Assembly: GCA_910588075.1 (NCBI GenBank)
Contig: CAJUOS010000056.1
Span: 1-12,912 of the forward strand
From: an uncultured Erysipelotrichaceae bacterium
GTDB taxonomy: Bacteria > Bacillota_I > Bacilli_A > Erysipelotrichales > Coprobacillaceae
Direction: 5' to 3'
DNA length: 12,912 bases
Positions 1-6,474 of this stretch are shown one piece after another. Every line of letters begins with the position of its first letter. The stretch's first letter is position 1. Made by a program: the position numbers and the translations under genes. The notes beneath the pieces were generated by a model. It saw nothing but the letters and a program-made list of their open reading frames with translations, searched no databases and was not told the origin of the DNA.

Positions 1-65
1 TTAACTTCCTTTCCCAAATTTTCAAAATTCGCACACATCATACTTGGACATAATAATTTTTCCAC
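1..65 (-). CDS. Ribulose-/allulose-phosphate 3-epimerase-like protein, N-terminal fragment cut by the window edge
   Basis: Only the first 21 codons are present, on the minus strand, running off the left edge. They start at GTG (63-65) behind a strong AGGAGGG ribosome binding site (71-77) with 5 nt spacing. The visible peptide carries KLLCPSMMCANF followed by ENLGKEV. This resembles the first beta strand and loop of the ribulose-phosphate 3-epimerase family (a TIM barrel whose N-terminus has a KxxPSxM/LxxDF-type sequence), which includes allulose-6-phosphate 3-epimerase. Members invert C3 of a ketopentose or ketohexose phosphate in the cytoplasm. The call rests on this short motif, so the substrate cannot be set. 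The regulatory elements upstream are shared with the PTS EIIC gene, which suggests it belongs to the same sugar pathway. Further PTS subunits could follow it outside the window. Confidence 0.65.
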   Translation of the reverse strand, partial: MEKLLCPSMMCANFENLGKEV

Positions 66-78
66 AATAACCCTCCTT

Positions 79-94
79 GGTAAAACGTTTACTC
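79..94 (-). promoter_or_regulatory. LacI-type operator 1, in the epimerase leader
   Basis: On the minus strand this reads GAGTAAACGTTTTACC, one of five copies in the window sharing a G-W-G-T-A-A-A-C-G core. It lies immediately upstream of the epimerase ribosome binding site, well downstream of the candidate start of transcription. A bound repressor here would act as a roadblock, or by looping with operator 2 about 130 bp away. Confidence 0.6.
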
Positions 95-108
95 TTTGTA
101 CAATGAAT

Positions 109-126
109 AAAGGTATTTCTACCTTT
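109..126 (-). other. Perfect 7-bp hairpin with a GAAA tetraloop in the epimerase leader
   Basis: On the minus strand the arms AAAGGTA and TACCTTT enclose a GAAA loop, a stable GNRA-type tetraloop. It falls inside the predicted 5' leader of the epimerase transcript (about 190 down to 66). No U-run follows it, so it is unlikely to be a simple terminator. It may stabilise the leader or be an RNA or protein target. The function is unknown. Confidence 0.45.
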
Positions 127-194
127 GCTTTTTCATATTTAACGTTATTTATCATAGTAAAAAGATAAATCTCAATCTTTTACTTTCTACATTT

Positions 195-223
195 ATTTTA
201 AACCACTTGAGTAAACGTTTCCA
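195..223 (-). promoter_or_regulatory. Candidate promoter for the leftward epimerase transcript
   Basis: On the minus strand the -35 TGGAAA (218-223) and -10 TAAAAT (195-200) are separated by 17 bp. The same layout, a -35 ending GAAA, 17 bp and a -10 TAGGAT, is found in front of the EIIC gene at the same offset from the shared inverted-repeat box. That coincidence supports the assignment although both -35 boxes are weak, as expected for activator-dependent promoters. Confidence 0.5.
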
Positions 224-224
224 C
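209..224 (+). promoter_or_regulatory. LacI-type operator 2, overlapping the epimerase -35
   Basis: GAGTAAACGTTTCCAC on the plus strand. It covers the candidate -35 and part of the spacer of the leftward epimerase promoter, so binding would block RNA polymerase directly. It matches operator 3 at 14 of 16 positions. Confidence 0.6.
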
Positions 225-250
225 ACAATCTAATGGCATATCTTATGCCA
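218..250 (-). promoter_or_regulatory. Activator-like box, copy 1 (inverted TGGCAT/ATGCC arms plus GATTGTGT)
   Basis: Read on the minus strand, arms TGGCAT and ATGCC are followed by GATTGTGT and the GAAA of the -35 box. An ungapped comparison with 6354-6386 gives 26 of 33 identical bases, and in both places the -10 box starts at the same offset. Here the palindrome is longer: 9-bp arms at 232-240 and 244-252 around a TCT loop, with six T (251-256) on the plus side, so it also resembles a small intrinsic terminator for plus-strand transcripts. No plus-strand gene ends upstream of it in the window, which favours a protein-binding site. The natural candidate binder is the PRD regulator encoded at 6522-8424. 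Confidence 0.55.
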
Positions 251-308
251 TTTTTTGTTATTATTTTTTTAGATATATAAGTAAATACTTTTCTCTTTTT
301 TATATTTT

Positions 309-367
309 TATAATGAGTAAACGTTTTCACAAAAATGTTTGAAAATATATCGAAAAAATTATATAAT
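309..367 (+). promoter_or_regulatory. Promoter region of the lacI-type gene (two candidate -10 boxes)
   Basis: TATAAT occurs at 309-314 and again at 362-367. The second has a good -35 TTGAAA (339-344) at 17 bp, but its transcript would start only about 14 nt before the ATG, on top of the ribosome binding site. The first has no clear -35 but is followed directly by operator 3, which fits autoregulation. Which one is used cannot be decided from sequence. Confidence 0.45.
315..330 (+). promoter_or_regulatory. LacI-type operator 3, upstream of the lacI-type gene
   Basis: GAGTAAACGTTTTCAC on the plus strand, between the two candidate -10 boxes of the regulator gene. It is near-palindromic around the central CG, as usual for LacI-family dimers. 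Its position suggests the regulator controls its own transcription. The sequence is also close to a CcpA cre site, so CcpA is an alternative binder. Confidence 0.65.
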
Positions 368-387
368 AAAGTAAGGGAGTGGTTTAC

Positions 388-1407
388 ATGGATAGAAAAA
401 AAAGTATTTCAATTAAAGAAATCGCCAAACTGTCTGATGTTTCTGTAGCGACAGTTTCAAGAGTCATTAATAATAATGGACGTTTTTCTGAAGAAACAAG
501 AAAACGGGTACAAAGTATAATAGATGAATATGGATATACTGCTAATATGGCTGCAAAAAGTTTAAGAATGTCTAAGTCTAAAACAATTGGGCTGATTGTT
601 CCTAATATTGATAATGAATGGTTTTCTCAATTGGTTCTAAAAATTGAAAAGTATTTTTTTGATAAAAATTATTCTGTATTTATTTGTAATACATCTCAAG
701 ATGAAGAAAAAGAAGTTGCTTATTTTAAAACATTAGACTCAAAAATGGTTGATGGAATCATTTGTATTTCTGGTATTGAAGAAATACCTACAAATGCTAT
801 CTCTAGAGATATTCCCATTGTCTGTATAGATAGAAAACCTAAAGACCATGCCGATGCTTATTATGTCGAATCAAATCATTATAGTGGTAGTTATTTAGCA
901 ACTGAAGAATTAATTAAGAAGGGTTGTAAAAGAATTGCTATTGTTTCAAGAAATAAAACTTTATCAGTTAATAAGCAACGTTTAGAAGGCTATAAACAAG
1001 CATTAAAAGATTATGGTTTAAAAGAATATACAGAGTTACAATTATTACTAGAACCTTCAGAAGCTAATTATGAGGGAGCACGTAAAATTATCAATAAGTT
1101 GATTAAAGATGGTATTGTATTTGACGGTGTTTTTGCTACAAATGACTGGCGTGCTTATGGAGTCATGATGGGATTAGCAGAAAATAATATTAATGTTCCT
1201 GATGAAGTTAAGGTTATTGGATTTGATGATATATTTATTTCACATTCTTGTCATCCTTCCATGTCTACTATTCGTCAAGATGTTGCTGGATTGGCTTATA
1301 AAGCGGCTAGTTTATTAATGGATCTTATTGATAATAAAGAAATACAAGTTGATCAAAGACGTTTTATCTTGCCAGTAGAAGTCATTTCAAGAGATTCAAC
1401 TAAATAA
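388..1407 (+). CDS. LacI-family transcriptional regulator
   Basis: This is a 339-residue repressor or activator of the LacI/GalR family. The N-terminal helix-turn-helix is at about residues 8-27 (ISIKEIAKLSDVSVATVSRV). The hinge contains the minor-groove leucine (AAKSLRM, L59). A periplasmic-binding-protein-like core follows, from TIGLIVPNIDNEWFSQL (about residue 66) to the end, with the usual GVFATND and GFDDI segments. I chose ATG 388 because AAGGGAG (373-379) is 8 nt before it and the family start is MxxKKxxSIKEIA; a GTG at 379 overlaps that binding site and is rejected. The sugar effector cannot be read from sequence. Five operator-like palindromes sit at its own promoter, the epimerase gene and the EIIC/PRD-regulator intergenic region, so it is the likely local regulator of this PTS locus. 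It ends at a bidirectional terminator facing the GH1 gene. Confidence 0.93.
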   Translation: MDRKKSISIKEIAKLSDVSVATVSRVINNNGRFSEETRKRVQSIIDEYGYTANMAAKSLRMSKSKTIGLIVPNIDNEWFSQLVLKIEKYFFDKNYSVFICNTSQDEEKEVAYFKTLDSKMVDGIICISGIEEIPTNAISRDIPIVCIDRKPKDHADAYYVESNHYSGSYLATEELIKKGCKRIAIVSRNKTLSVNKQRLEGYKQALKDYGLKEYTELQLLLEPSEANYEGARKIINKLIKDGIVFDGVFATNDWRAYGVMMGLAENNINVPDEVKVIGFDDIFISHSCHPSMSTIRQDVAGLAYKAASLLMDLIDNKEIQVDQRRFILPVEVISRDSTK

Positions 1408-1420
1408 TACATAAAAAAAG

Positions 1421-1451
1421 AAGGTACTTTAAATTTTATCTAAAGTACCTT
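1421..1451. terminator. Bidirectional terminator between the lacI-type gene and GH1
   Basis: A perfect 11-bp stem (AAGGTACTTTA at 1421-1431, its complement at 1441-1451) encloses a 9-nt loop. It is followed by TTTTA-rich sequence on the plus strand and by a T7 run on the minus strand (complement of 1413-1419). It can end both convergent transcripts. Confidence 0.88.
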
Positions 1452-1456
1452 TTATA

Positions 1457-2878
1457 TTAATATTCAATATCGTTTTCTAAATCTTTTCCTTGAGAAGCAA
1501 TAACTTTTTTATACCAATAATATGATTTCTTTGGATAACGTGCTAATGTTCCAGTTCCATCATCATAACGATCAATGAAAACAAATCCATATCTTTTTCT
1601 CATTTCTTTATGACTACTTAAGAAATCAATTGGTGCCCAAGCTAAATATCCTATCATTTCAACACCATCTAATTCAATAGCGTCTGATATATTTTTAATA
1701 TGTCCTTGATAATATGAAATACGATCATCATCATATACTTTTTTATCTTCTGTTAATTGATCATCAATACCAATACCATTTTCTACAATAAATAATGGTT
1801 TATGATATCTTTCATATAATGTATCTAAAGCATATCTTAATCCCATAGGATCTATTTGCCATCCCCATTCATTTGCTGTCACATAAGGGTTACTTAATTT
1901 TTCTCTAGCACCAAATAATAAATAATCTTGGACTTCTAATGGATCTTCAATACCTTCTGGTGCTTTAACAACTAATGATTGATAATAGCTAAATGCTAAG
2001 AAATCTAATTTTTGAGATGCTTCTTTAATTATATCAAGTTCATCTTGTGGATGATTAAAATCTACACCTTTATTTTGAAGATATGCTAAATAATAACTTG
2101 GATATTCTCCATTAACCATAACATCAAATGTTAAATTATTATTCATATTATCAGCAAATCTTGCAGCTTGAACATCTTCAGGTTTACATGTGAATGGATA
2201 AATAGAACCATAAGCATCCATTCCAGAAACCATAGCATTTGGGTTTTCTTTCTTAATAGCAAGTACTGCCTTTGCATGAGCTAATTGTGTGTGATGAGTT
2301 AAAGTTGCATGAAATTGTGCATCACTCATATTTTCAGGTTGTTGAGCCCCTGCAACTAATCTAGGCCCAAATGATGCTGTATTAACTTCATTGTATGTAA
2401 TCCAATATTTAACTTTATCTTTAAAACGTTTTGCTACAACTGCTACATGATCAGCATAAAAATCAACAACACGACGATCCATAAATCCATTGTAATGAAC
2501 TCTTAAATAATCAGGCATATCAAAATGAACCAAAGAAACAACTGGCTCAATACCTGCTTTTAATAACTCATCAATCATATCTTCATAATAAGCTAATCCT
2601 GCTTCATTTGTTTTACCATCATCTCCTTGTGGATGAATTCTTGACCAAACAATAGAAAAACGATAAGCAGTAAATCCCATTTCTTTCATATGAGCAATAT
2701 CTTCTTTATAATGATGATAATGATCTGCTGCAACTGTTGTATCAGATAAAGTACTTTGTCCAGTTTCAAAACTAATTTCTAATGTATCATAAACATTTAA
2801 ACCTTTTCCATCTTCTAGGTAACCACCTTCTGCCTGAACATTACTTAAGGCTGCACCCCATAAAAAATCTTTATTCAT
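1457..2878 (-). CDS. Glycoside hydrolase family 1, 6-phospho-beta-glucosidase type
   Basis: This 473-residue cytoplasmic GH1 enzyme is predicted to hydrolyse 6-phospho-beta-glucosides delivered by a PTS. The N-terminus has the family FLWGAALSNVQAEGG segment. The acid/base is E164 in TYNEVN and the nucleophile is E366 in IVENGIG. Near the C-terminus S421/S422, K428 and Y430 in SSHKEMRKRYGF match the SxxxxxxKxYGF phosphate-binding signature that separates 6-phospho-glycosidases from free-sugar GH1 enzymes. Two familiar motifs are slightly off: TYNEVN replaces the usual T(F/L)NEP, and HFD replaces the usual H(W/Y)D-type segment. Length is normal. ATG 2878 follows the manA-type stop by 10 nt, and the GAGGA binding site overlaps that TGA, so the two genes are one operon. 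Exact glycoside and anomer specificity are inference. Confidence 0.93.
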   Translation of the reverse strand: MNKDFLWGAALSNVQAEGGYLEDGKGLNVYDTLEISFETGQSTLSDTTVAADHYHHYKEDIAHMKEMGFTAYRFSIVWSRIHPQGDDGKTNEAGLAYYEDMIDELLKAGIEPVVSLVHFDMPDYLRVHYNGFMDRRVVDFYADHVAVVAKRFKDKVKYWITYNEVNTASFGPRLVAGAQQPENMSDAQFHATLTHHTQLAHAKAVLAIKKENPNAMVSGMDAYGSIYPFTCKPEDVQAARFADNMNNNLTFDVMVNGEYPSYYLAYLQNKGVDFNHPQDELDIIKEASQKLDFLAFSYYQSLVVKAPEGIEDPLEVQDYLLFGAREKLSNPYVTANEWGWQIDPMGLRYALDTLYERYHKPLFIVENGIGIDDQLTEDKKVYDDDRISYYQGHIKNISDAIELDGVEMIGYLAWAPIDFLSSHKEMRKRYGFVFIDRYDDGTGTLARYPKKSYYWYKKVIASQGKDLENDIEY

Positions 2879-2888
2879 AATATTTTCC

Positions 2889-3815
2889 TCACTTTGTTGT
2901 CATCATAATTGTTATTTGTCCATTGAATTGGACTTTTGTATTTCTTGGAATCAAAAAATTATCTCCAACTTTTATATCTTGATTATCAACCTTTCCATTT
3001 CCTTTAACTACTGTTGCAAGTTGATAATTATCACAGATATATTCACTTTCTCCATTTATTACTAATTGAGTTACTGTAAATGAATCATTTGAAATATATA
3101 CAGTTTGTTGACAATTTCCTAAATCAGTTATTTCTGGTGAAATATTATTTTTCATATCTTCAGGATCATAAGATAAACAATCAATAGCTTGTTGGAGATG
3201 TAACTCTCTTTCATTTCCTTGTTCATCTTTTCTATGATAATCATAAAAACGATATGTTATATCTGTTGCTTGTTGAATTTCATACACCACACTTCCTTTT
3301 CTAAGTGCATGTAATAATCCAGCTGGTAAATAAACAAAGTCATTTGGGTGAACGTCTAAATGACGAATCAATTCATCCCACTTTTCCTGTTTAATATATT
3401 CTTCTAAATCTGCTTTATCCTTAGCATTATGACCATAAACAATATTAGCCCCTTCACATGCTTCAATAAAATACCAAGCTTCATTTTTTCCATTAGGGAA
3501 ACCTATTTGATTAGCATATTCTTTGTTAGGATGAACTTGAATACTTAAATCATCTTCTGGTCCTACTAATGAAATAATAACAGGAAACTCTTCATTTGGA
3601 TGTCCAAATAATTCTTGATGATTTTCCCATAAATCTAATAATGTTTTTCCAACATAAGGTTCACTCAAACATACTGTTGAAGCATCTTTTTGAGCACTAA
3701 ATGACCATGACTGCCCTATTCCTAATGGAAAGTCATCATAACCAAAATAATCTTTAACTAATGTATGTCCCCAAATTGCAGGTCTTGCAATGGGTTTAAA
3801 AAATAAAACGCTCAT
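2889..3815 (-). CDS. manA: Class I mannose-6-phosphate isomerase
   Basis: This 308-residue type I phosphomannose isomerase of the short Firmicute form interconverts mannose-6-phosphate and fructose-6-phosphate in the cytoplasm. The cupin zinc ligands are visible: Q93 and H95 in SIQVHPNKEYA, E112 in KNEAWYFIEA and H169 in PAGLLHAL. The catalytic arginine region is R189 in DITYRFYDY. The start is ATG 3813-3815 behind GGAGGG. It is the first gene of an operon with GH1, so hexose phosphates from the imported sugar would be channelled to glycolysis. None of the five LacI-type operators is found in front of this operon; a different inverted repeat (3875-3897) is there instead, which suggests separate control. 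Confidence 0.93.
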   Translation of the reverse strand: MSVLFFKPIARPAIWGHTLVKDYFGYDDFPLGIGQSWSFSAQKDASTVCLSEPYVGKTLLDLWENHQELFGHPNEEFPVIISLVGPEDDLSIQVHPNKEYANQIGFPNGKNEAWYFIEACEGANIVYGHNAKDKADLEEYIKQEKWDELIRHLDVHPNDFVYLPAGLLHALRKGSVVYEIQQATDITYRFYDYHRKDEQGNERELHLQQAIDCLSYDPEDMKNNISPEITDLGNCQQTVYISNDSFTVTQLVINGESEYICDNYQLATVVKGNGKVDNQDIKVGDNFLIPRNTKVQFNGQITIMMTTK

Positions 3816-3857
3816 TATATTCCCTCCATTCTCCTTTTATTTTAAAGTGAATGTCTC

Positions 3858-3897
3858 CTAATATCCATAGAATCATTCGTCACAAAATAAGACGAAT
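3858..3897 (-). promoter_or_regulatory. Candidate manA-GH1 promoter overlapped by a perfect inverted repeat
   Basis: The repeat is ATTCGTC (3875-3881) and GACGAAT (3891-3897) around a 9-nt AT-rich loop. On the minus strand TTGTGA (3880-3885) and TATTAG (3858-3863), 16 bp apart, could be -35 and -10. The repeat would then be an operator over the -35. It also lies just after the zinc-ribbon gene, but no U-run follows it, so it would be a poor terminator. Confidence 0.4.
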
Positions 3898-3918
3898 TAT
3901 TTCATAAATAAAAAGGTT

Positions 3919-4401
3919 TTATGCTTCATACATAAATAAAGCAAATAAACCTACGATTGTTACAATAATTGCAAATATATTAACGATTTTAACTGTGTTT
4001 TCTTGAATCCTAAATCCATACTTACCATAAAGAAGATTATTAACTTGTTTTGCTTTTGTGCAATGATAATCTGCTAAAAGTGCAAAAACCACAACTGCAA
4101 TTCGCATAAAAATACTTGTTCCTAATCCCTCTTTTATATAACCCCAAGGGAAAACAGCTAATATAAAAGCAATTGTTGTTGCAAATAGAGCTGCTCCTAC
4201 ATATGGATTTCTTTCATCTTTATGCTTTTCTAATCTCTTTATATCTTTCTTAGATAATAATTTTTCTTTCTCTTTCTTCTTATTATCATCATATTTTTCT
4301 TGATAGCTTCTTTGTTTTACTTTTATAACTTCTGCTCCACAACTATCACAAAATTTTGCTGAATCTTTTAATTGAGTCCCACATTTTCTACAATAAATCA
4401 T
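3919..4401 (-). CDS. Zinc-ribbon membrane protein, second of a pair
   Basis: This 160-residue protein has an N-terminal double-CxxC zinc ribbon (C4, C7, C18, C21 in MIYCRKCGTQ and FCDSCGAE). A highly charged lysine-rich linker (about 28-65) follows, then three predicted membrane segments (about 66-88, 97-112 and 135-158). I place the start at ATG 4401, because GAGGTG sits 5 nt before it; the GTG six bases upstream overlaps that site. The cysteine pattern is that of the common zinc-ribbon domains found at the front of many small Firmicute membrane proteins, and it gives no specific function. It lies 12 nt after the neighbouring zinc-ribbon gene with the same layout, so the two form an operon and may be paralogous or form a complex. 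Confidence 0.75.
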   Translation of the reverse strand: MIYCRKCGTQLKDSAKFCDSCGAEVIKVKQRSYQEKYDDNKKKEKEKLLSKKDIKRLEKHKDERNPYVGAALFATTIAFILAVFPWGYIKEGLGTSIFMRIAVVVFALLADYHCTKAKQVNNLLYGKYGFRIQENTVKIVNIFAIIVTIVGLFALFMYEA

Positions 4402-4413
4402 ATCCACACCTCG

Positions 4414-4845
4414 TTATTTTAAAATAATTTGAGATAAGTTCACTAATATAATAAAAATACTCAAAAAAATAGATACATAAGCATAATTTTTATTACCATT
4501 AGGTTCATATCCTTTTTTTAAATCCTGTTTATCAGTATATAAAGATAATACACCACAAATAATTGCAATTATATATATTATCGCACTAATGATGTAAGGA
4601 ATTTTAACATTGCCTCCAAGAGCATTAACAACTGTTCCAATAATAAAATCAAAACCAATCAATCCAATAAGAAATAACATCATTCCTAATTTTGACCAAC
4701 TATTAACTCGAGGATTTTTCTTTAATTTTGGTTTTTTTGATTCTTCATTTGTTTCAGGTAATTCTTCAACTGCCTTTCCACAATGATAACAAAATATTGA
4801 ATCAACAGGTATCTCTTTATGACAATGTGGACATTCTTTCATCAT
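4414..4845 (-). CDS. Zinc-ribbon membrane protein, first of a pair
   Basis: This 143-residue protein has the same architecture as the next gene: a zinc ribbon (C5, C8, C19, C22 in ECPHCHKEI and FCYHCGKAV), an acidic then basic linker (about 26-50), and three predicted membrane segments (about 52-76, 83-103 and 121-142). AAAGGAG lies just before two tandem ATG codons (4845 and 4842); either could be the start, giving 143 or 142 residues. I recognise no specific family. It follows the PTS EIIC gene by 87 nt with a hairpin between them, so read-through from EIIC is possible, and I see no convincing promoter of its own. The topology puts the ribbon at one membrane face, but which face is not evident. 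Confidence 0.75.
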   Translation of the reverse strand: MMKECPHCHKEIPVDSIFCYHCGKAVEELPETNEESKKPKLKKNPRVNSWSKLGMMLFLIGLIGFDFIIGTVVNALGGNVKIPYIISAIIYIIAIICGVLSLYTDKQDLKKGYEPNGNKNYAYVSIFLSIFIILVNLSQIILK

Positions 4846-4869
4846 TATTTCTCCTTTTCATTTTAATGA

Positions 4870-4893
4870 AAGAAGGCTTTTTCAAGCCTTCTT
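4870..4893 (-). terminator. Hairpin after the EIIC gene, weak terminator
   Basis: A perfect 10-bp stem (AAGAAGGCTT at 4870-4879 and its complement at 4884-4893) encloses a 4-nt loop. It lies about 40 nt after the EIIC stop. On the minus strand the following bases are TTCATTAAAATG rather than a U-run, so termination is probably partial and the zinc-ribbon genes may be reached by read-through. Confidence 0.6.
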
Positions 4894-4932
4894 AAATTGT
4901 CAATTAAATTTTCACAAATATTTTATAATTTA

Positions 4933-6267
4933 TTAAGCTTCAGCACCTTCAGCTTCCATTTTTGCAACTTCAGATTTTTCATATGCTTTCCAGAATGGAT
5001 AGAAGATAACTAAACCAATTGCAAGGTTGATAAATACAACGATTGCTCCACCAACAGATCCACCAGCACCCATGTATCCTAAGATAGGAGATGGTGTTGC
5101 CCATGGTAAGTTCAAGTACATTTTACCAACAAATCCAATTGAAGTCAACCAATAAGTTAATGCTCCACAAACAGTATGAGTTAATACAAATGGAACTAAT
5201 AAGAAACCATTCATAACAACTGGTAAACCAAACATAATTGGTTCAATAATACAGAATACTGCAGATGGTAATGCGATAATTCCTAAAGGTTTTAAATGAG
5301 GTAATTTCTTGCTTGACATAAACATATAGATTAAGATTGGCCAACAAGATGATACCCATTGAGATAATCTATTTAAGTTTGCAGTCCATACATATGGTAA
5401 ATCTTTTACAGCAGTTCCAGCCATGAATGCAGTGTTATTTTCTGCAGTCCATTGTGGTAAGAATGCATTAGTAACAGCACCAGTAATATTATCACCATGT
5501 AAACCACAAGTCCATAATAATGCTGATAAGAATTGTTGTAATGTAAAGACGAATATATTATCAGCTTTTCCTAATACAGGTAATAACATTTGTCCAACCA
5601 TTTCTGGAATATTTAATCCAGCTAATGTTCTAATTCCCCAACATACTAATGTAATGAAGAAATAAGGGATAATTGCTGAGAAACTGTTTGCAATTGCAGG
5701 AGGTACAGTATCTGGTAATTTGATAACGATATGTTTTTTATAACAGATATCAACAATATTAATAGCGATAGCACCAGCAATCATTGCAGTGATAAGTCCA
5801 GCTCCACCCCAATAAGTTGTTTCAAGTGCACTAGCACCAACACTTAATGTTCCATCAGCAGCTGTAACAACTAAGTTTCCAACAGCATTGTAGTTCAACA
5901 AGATAAATGCAAACATTGCACCAATAGCTCCTGTTGTTTTACTAAATCCTTTGATTTCGGCATATTCAGAACCCATAGCAATTATAATATAAATTGCCAT
6001 CATTCCCATAGATAAGCTGTTAACTAATGCCAAGTCTCCAGCCCATGGTTTCATAAATGGAAGTAGTGCTGTTTCTGTTAATCCACCATCAGAACATAAC
6101 AAGAAAAGTACTAAGAAAATTGACCCTACCATTGTTACTGGTAATGCAGCAACCATACCATTAGTAAGTGCTTTTACAAATGGAATTTGTCCAAACTTTG
6201 TCATTGGTCCTGCGATAACGTCAACTTTTTCCATTAAAGAATCCATAAAAGATTTCTTTTCAGACAT
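4933..6267 (-). CDS. PTS sugar transporter subunit IIC, lactose/cellobiose family
   Basis: This 444-residue integral membrane permease of the Lac (lactose/cellobiose/chitobiose) PTS family moves the sugar across the membrane while it is phosphorylated. It has about ten hydrophobic segments and the family signatures LPDTVPPAIANSFSAIIP (184-201), GLHGDN (255-260, substrate-site H257), EPIMFGLPVVMN (342-353, E342) and NLPWATPSPILG. The usual N before that glutamate (INEP) is I here (IIEP). The start is ATG 6265-6267 with AAGGGAGA upstream. No EIIA or EIIB gene is visible in the window, so the phosphoryl partners must be elsewhere, perhaps beyond the epimerase. The promoter carries an activator-like box and a LacI-type operator, both shared with the epimerase gene. 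The family fits the GH1 6-phospho-glucosidase, but the actual sugar is not determined. Confidence 0.92.
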   Translation of the reverse strand: MSEKKSFMDSLMEKVDVIAGPMTKFGQIPFVKALTNGMVAALPVTMVGSIFLVLFLLCSDGGLTETALLPFMKPWAGDLALVNSLSMGMMAIYIIIAMGSEYAEIKGFSKTTGAIGAMFAFILLNYNAVGNLVVTAADGTLSVGASALETTYWGGAGLITAMIAGAIAINIVDICYKKHIVIKLPDTVPPAIANSFSAIIPYFFITLVCWGIRTLAGLNIPEMVGQMLLPVLGKADNIFVFTLQQFLSALLWTCGLHGDNITGAVTNAFLPQWTAENNTAFMAGTAVKDLPYVWTANLNRLSQWVSSCWPILIYMFMSSKKLPHLKPLGIIALPSAVFCIIEPIMFGLPVVMNGFLLVPFVLTHTVCGALTYWLTSIGFVGKMYLNLPWATPSPILGYMGAGGSVGGAIVVFINLAIGLVIFYPFWKAYEKSEVAKMEAEGAEA

Positions 6268-6303
6268 AAAATTTTTCTCCCTTCGTTGATTTTTTAGAAA
6301 CGT

Positions 6304-6319
6304 GTGTAAACGTTTTCTC
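6304..6319 (+). promoter_or_regulatory. LacI-type operator 4, in the EIIC leader
   Basis: GTGTAAACGTTTTCTC on the plus strand. It lies just downstream of the candidate EIIC promoter, covering roughly +5 to +20 of the transcript, where a repressor would block initiation or early elongation. It is also one of the copies closest to a CcpA cre consensus. Confidence 0.65.
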
Positions 6320-6330
6320 TTTACGTTTAT

Positions 6331-6359
6331 ATCCTATCACTATTTTTTTCTTTTTTCGA
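6331..6359 (-). promoter_or_regulatory. Candidate EIIC promoter
   Basis: On the minus strand the -35 TCGAAA (6354-6359) and -10 TAGGAT (6331-6336) are separated by 17 bp. The geometry is identical to the epimerase promoter at 195-223. The -35 is poor, as expected if an activator bound at 6360-6386 is needed. Confidence 0.5.
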
Positions 6360-6386
6360 CACAATCAATCGGCATAACAAATGCCA
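6354..6386 (-). promoter_or_regulatory. Activator-like box, copy 2 (inverted TGGCAT/ATGCC arms plus GATTGTGT)
   Basis: On the minus strand the arms TGGCAT and ATGCC, spaced by 5 nt, are followed by GATTGTGT and the -35. It is 26/33 identical without gaps to 218-250. From the outer edge of the palindrome to the -10 box is the same distance (50 bp) in both copies. Here the flanks do not extend the stem and there is no T-run, so a terminator role is excluded for this copy. Confidence 0.55.
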
Positions 6387-6458
6387 CAATATTTGAACTT
6401 TTATTGTAAACCCTTGATATACCTATATTTTTTTAAATTCAAAATTTTGAATTTTTTT

Positions 6459-6474
6459 GGGAAATCGTTTACAC
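6459..6474 (-). promoter_or_regulatory. LacI-type operator 5, over the PRD-regulator -35
   Basis: On the minus strand this reads GTGTAAACGATTTCCC, matching the shared core. It covers the -35 TTTACA of the PRD-regulator promoter, so the LacI-family protein or CcpA should repress synthesis of this second regulator as well. Confidence 0.55.

Noticed and set aside
232..256. Hairpin plus six T read as an intrinsic terminator
   Set aside because: No plus-strand gene ends before it in the window, and the same arms recur at 6370-6386 without a T-run at the same promoter distance, so a binding site is more likely. A double role is not excluded.
5423..5665. 80-codon open frame on the plus strand inside the EIIC gene
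   Set aside because: It is antisense to a well-supported membrane protein, has no ribosome binding site and its peptide resembles no family; it is a shadow frame.
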